Origin: Cryptomeria japonica
Taxonomy: Eukaryota > Streptophyta > Pinopsida > Cupressales > Cupressaceae
Reading direction: 5' to 3'
Assembly: GCF_030272615.1 (NCBI RefSeq)
Contig: NC_081406.1
Span: forward strand, 233,606,396-233,670,395
DNA: 64,000 bases
In this document: in pieces, positions 61,374-64,000 of the stretch
Numbering within the stretch: position 1 is the stretch's first letter
Layout: each line of letters opens with the position of its first letter
Translations under genes and position numbers: made by a program
Notes under the pieces: generated by a model
What the model was told of the DNA's origin: nothing
Database searches by the model: none
What the model saw: only the letters and a program-made list of their open reading frames with translations

Positions 61374-63595
61374 GGTTGAGACTAAGACAAGATTGAAGAT
61401 TAAATGTTTAAGGTCAGATCATGGTGGATAATTCACATCCGGCGAGTTTAATAACTTTTGTGAGAAGTATGGCATAAGGAGACAATTTTCTGCTCCCCGG
61501 ACACCTCAACAAAATGGAGTTGTGGAAAGGAAGAACATAACTATCTTGGATGCTGCTAGAACAATGATGATGTAAGATAATATACCTTATATCTACTAGA
61601 GAGAAGAAGTGAGCACAATAGTCTATAAATTCAACAGAGTACATATCAAATGAGAAACTAATAAGACACCTTATGAATTATGGTTTGGCAATGCACCTAC
61701 AGTTAAGTATTTCAGAATCTTTGGTAGTAAATGTTATATCAGGAGAGATGACATCATTGGAAAATTTGATCCTAGATGTGATGAAGGAATATTTATTAGT
61801 TACTCTAATGAAAGCAAAGCATATAGATGTTATAACAAGAGATTGCAGAGAATTGTGGAGAGCGCTAATGTCAAGGTGGATGAGCTGAATATAAGTCAAA
61901 TCAGAGTTTTTGAGCAAGAACCGGCAATGGAAATGATCATAAATAAACTGGTAACACCTTTACCAAAACAAAATGTTGAACCATTTACTCCGGCAGTATC
62001 AGAAAATTCAATAGTAACTAAAGAATGGGGAAGAGGAATAGAGAATCAGAAGACTCCTAGGTATGTAAGGATGAATCATTCAGAAGCTCAGATCATTGGG
62101 GATAAAAACAATGGAGTGATGACAAGAAGGATATTGGAAACTAATGAAGTATGTTTAATTTCTCAAGTTGAACCGGTATCAGTAATTGAAGCTTGTAAAG
62201 ATGAATGTTGGATAAAAGCTATGGAAGAAGAATTAGATCAGATAGAGAAGAATAGTACATGGACTTTAGTTCCTCGGCCTAAAAATAAGAATGTTATTGG
62301 AACTAAATGGGTATTTAGGAATAAGTTGAATGAAGATGGACAATTTTTAAGGAATAAAGCTATATTGGTTTGTAAAAGATATTCTTAGAAGGAAGGAATT
62401 GATTATGGTGAAACTTTAGCACCTGTAGCTAGGATTGAAGCTGCAAGATTATTTCTTGCCTATGCTGCACATAAAAACTACAAGGTTTATCAGATGGATG
62501 TTAAGTGCACCTTTTTGAATGGGGATCTTGATGAGGAAGTCAATATTGAGCTACCTGATGGTTTTTTACTTTCAGATGATAAAAATATGGTTTGCAAGTT
62601 AGAGAAATCTTTATATGGATTGAAACAGGCACCTAGAGCTTGGTATGCAAGGTAAGACAAATATCTTTTGAAGCTTGGTTTCACTTAAGGTAATGCTGAT
62701 AGTAATATATTATAAAGTCACTGATGATGATATATTGATTATTGAGGTTTTTGTTGATGAAATCATTTTTGGAGGTGAAGATAAGTTGTGCATGAAATTT
62801 TCAAAAAACTATAGAGAAAGATTTTGAAATGTCTATGATTGGGGAAATGAAATTTTTCTTAAGTTTGCAGATTACTCAGAAATTGACAAGGAAAGATGAA
62901 TCTACATTAGTAAATCCTACAAGATACAAGTCTATGATTGGAGGTTTGCTATATTTGAATCAGAGTAGGCCTGATATAATGAATGTTGTTTGCATTGCAT
63001 CAAGATATCAAAGTGATCCTAGAGAAAATCATGAGAGTGCGGTGAAAAGAATTTTTAGATACTTGCAAGGTACATCTAAATATGGTTTGTCGTACCCTAA
63101 GGATGATGACTTTACTTTATGTGCATATATAGATGCAGATTGGGCAGGTGATGTTGACGACCGGAAAAGCACTTCCGATGGAGCTTTCTTCTTGGAAAGA
63201 AGTTGGTTTCATGGACCAGAAAGAAACAATCATGTACTTATTTATCTAGTGCTTAAGATGAGTATGTTACCACTTCTACTAATTGTACACAAGTTCTATG
63301 GATGAAGAAAATGTTGAATGACATAAAAGTGCATTACATTGGACCAGTAGTTATTCACTGTGATAACTCTGCTACTATAGACATATCAAAGAATTTTGCA
63401 TTTCACTCTAAGACAAAGCACATATCTATCAAGTATTACTTTTTGAAGGAGAAGGTGGAAGAAAATGAGATTAGATTGGTTTATGTGAACACTAAAGAGA
63501 AAATTGCAAATATTTTCACTAAATCTTTGCCTAAAGAATCATTTGAGTACCACAAAGATAGATTAGGGGTTTCTGACCCTCTGATAGAGAACTGA
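61374..63595 (+). pseudogene. Element D remainder of integrase, RT and RNase H
   Basis: Integrase resumes with KCLRSDHGG (middle Asp present) and QNGVVERKN (Glu present), with stops near 61437, 61573, 61597 and 61650. RT: ALEEEL-type start, [36 protein letters not shown], and an active site reading VFVDEIIFGG, so the second catalytic Asp is Glu. A stop replaces Gln in YS(Q)KEG (62386). A deletion at about 62882 removes part of the RT-RNase H link. RNase H: YIDADWAGD, CDNSATID. Ends near 63595. Confidence 0.9.
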
Positions 63596-63671
63596 TTGAT
63601 GCTATTTGGCATTAGTTTGGTATGCATTATCAAAGATATTATTCATTCTAGATTGGTGTGGGGATGCTACT

Positions 63672-63920
63672 GCTCAGAGGGAGTAGTTAGCCTTGTGATT
63701 TAGTGGTTTTTGTTTTTGCTTTGATATTTTTCTCAGATTTCTGGTATTGATGTCAAAGGGGAAGAGATATTCATGTGAAAACAATAATGGATATATACAT
63801 CAGGGGGAGTATGTTTCAGAACTTCATTTCTATATATTTGTGTGGGAGATTTGTTTGCCATTTCTTGGCACTTGGATTTTTTTCACATCTAGTGTTGTCA
63901 TCAATGCCAAAGGGGGACAT
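63672..63920 (+). promoter_or_regulatory. Multiple polypurine tracts of element D
   Basis: CTCAGAGGGAGTAG (about 63673-63686), GTCAAAGGGGAAGAG (63752-63766), CATCAGGGGGAGTA (63799-63812) and GCCAAAGGGGGACAT (63906-63920) before the 3' LTR. Confidence 0.82.
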
Positions 63921-64000
63921 TGTTGGCCATTTGGAGGAATTGATTATGTGTTGCATTGAATTTTTGTCATTGATGTCAACACTAGCTATTTTGGTTGCTT
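63921..64000 (+). repeat. 3' LTR of element D, cut by the window end
   Basis: First 80 bases, TGTTGGCCATTTGGAGGAAT onward, about 3 differences from the 5' LTR start. Confidence 0.92.

Larger units (their letters stand above)
46000..64000 (+). mobile_element. Element D: Sirevirus-like copia, split by a nest of insertions
   Basis: 5' LTR at 46000-47198, primer site, gag, protease and the start of integrase up to 49061; then a 12.3-kb foreign block (49062-61368); then the rest of integrase, RT, RNase H, polypurine tracts and the first 80 bases of the 3' LTR (63921 onward). Its own length without the block is about 5.7 kb inside the window. LTR starts differ at about 3 of 80 bases. Related to element B in every domain. 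Not functional: many stops, shifts and deletions. Confidence 0.92.

Overview
This window is plant nuclear DNA from a large, repeat-dominated genome. The evidence is one intron-containing gene for a chloroplast protein, GT-AG introns, and deeply nested Ty1/copia and Ty3/gypsy LTR retrotransposons. A gymnosperm (conifer) is my best guess from the gene-poor, retroelement-rich composition and from the kinds of elements present, but this is inference. I see no rRNA, tRNA, CRISPR or prokaryotic feature.

Layout. 1-150 is a short tandem duplication. 1734-2703 (minus) is the only host gene I recognise: peroxiredoxin Q, four exons, intact. From about 6.5 kb onward nearly everything is LTR retrotransposon. 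Element A (about 6500-12934) is a copia relic with its RT/RNase H deleted and a 1.24-kb solo LTR nested in its gag. Element B (13748-20222) is an almost full-length copia element with TSD gaagg, whose deletion removed the PBS. 20820-22049 is a minus-strand solo LTR (TSD gtata). 22288-23053 is an LTR fragment split by an 11.0-kb Athila/Tat-type gypsy element on the minus strand (23054-34089, TSD gtatt), which carries a third ORF after pol. 34231-35481 is a broken LTR plus a long inverted repeat. Element C (35767-41823, TSD attta) is a copia element with 353-bp LTRs; it sits inside the remains of a further element that encodes an unusual non-pol ORF (pieces at 35482-35766 and 41824-43089), which also hosts a solo LTR (43090-44451, TSD aaatg). 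Element D (46000 to past the window end) is a copia element split in its integrase by a 12.3-kb nest: a 4.6-kb LTR-like gypsy insertion (49062-61368) that itself received a solo LTR (49849-50942, TSD catat) and element E (54476-61062).

Most A/B/D/E-type elements share features of the Sirevirus branch of copia: a TGGTATCAGAGC-type primer site, several polypurine tracts upstream of the 3' LTR, and LTRs with common modules. One of those modules is a conserved hairpin whose stem is kept while its loop varies.

The most interesting content is element E. It has LTRs, a primer site and polypurine tracts but no protease, integrase or reverse transcriptase. Instead it encodes (i) a coiled-coil protein with four CCHC-type knuckles and (ii) a reading frame of about 1,100 codons (interrupted only by in-frame stops) with an N-terminal domain resembling part of the third ORF of the gypsy element at 24.6-26.7 kb, followed by lysine-rich and coiled-coil parts. 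A third, more decayed copy of that ORF lies at 35.5-43.1 kb. The same accessory protein module therefore appears to occur in both LTR-retrotransposon superfamilies in this window. Most retroelement genes here are pseudogenes, and many of their stop codons are TAG/TAA where homologous copies have CAG/CAA, as expected from decay of methylated cytosines.
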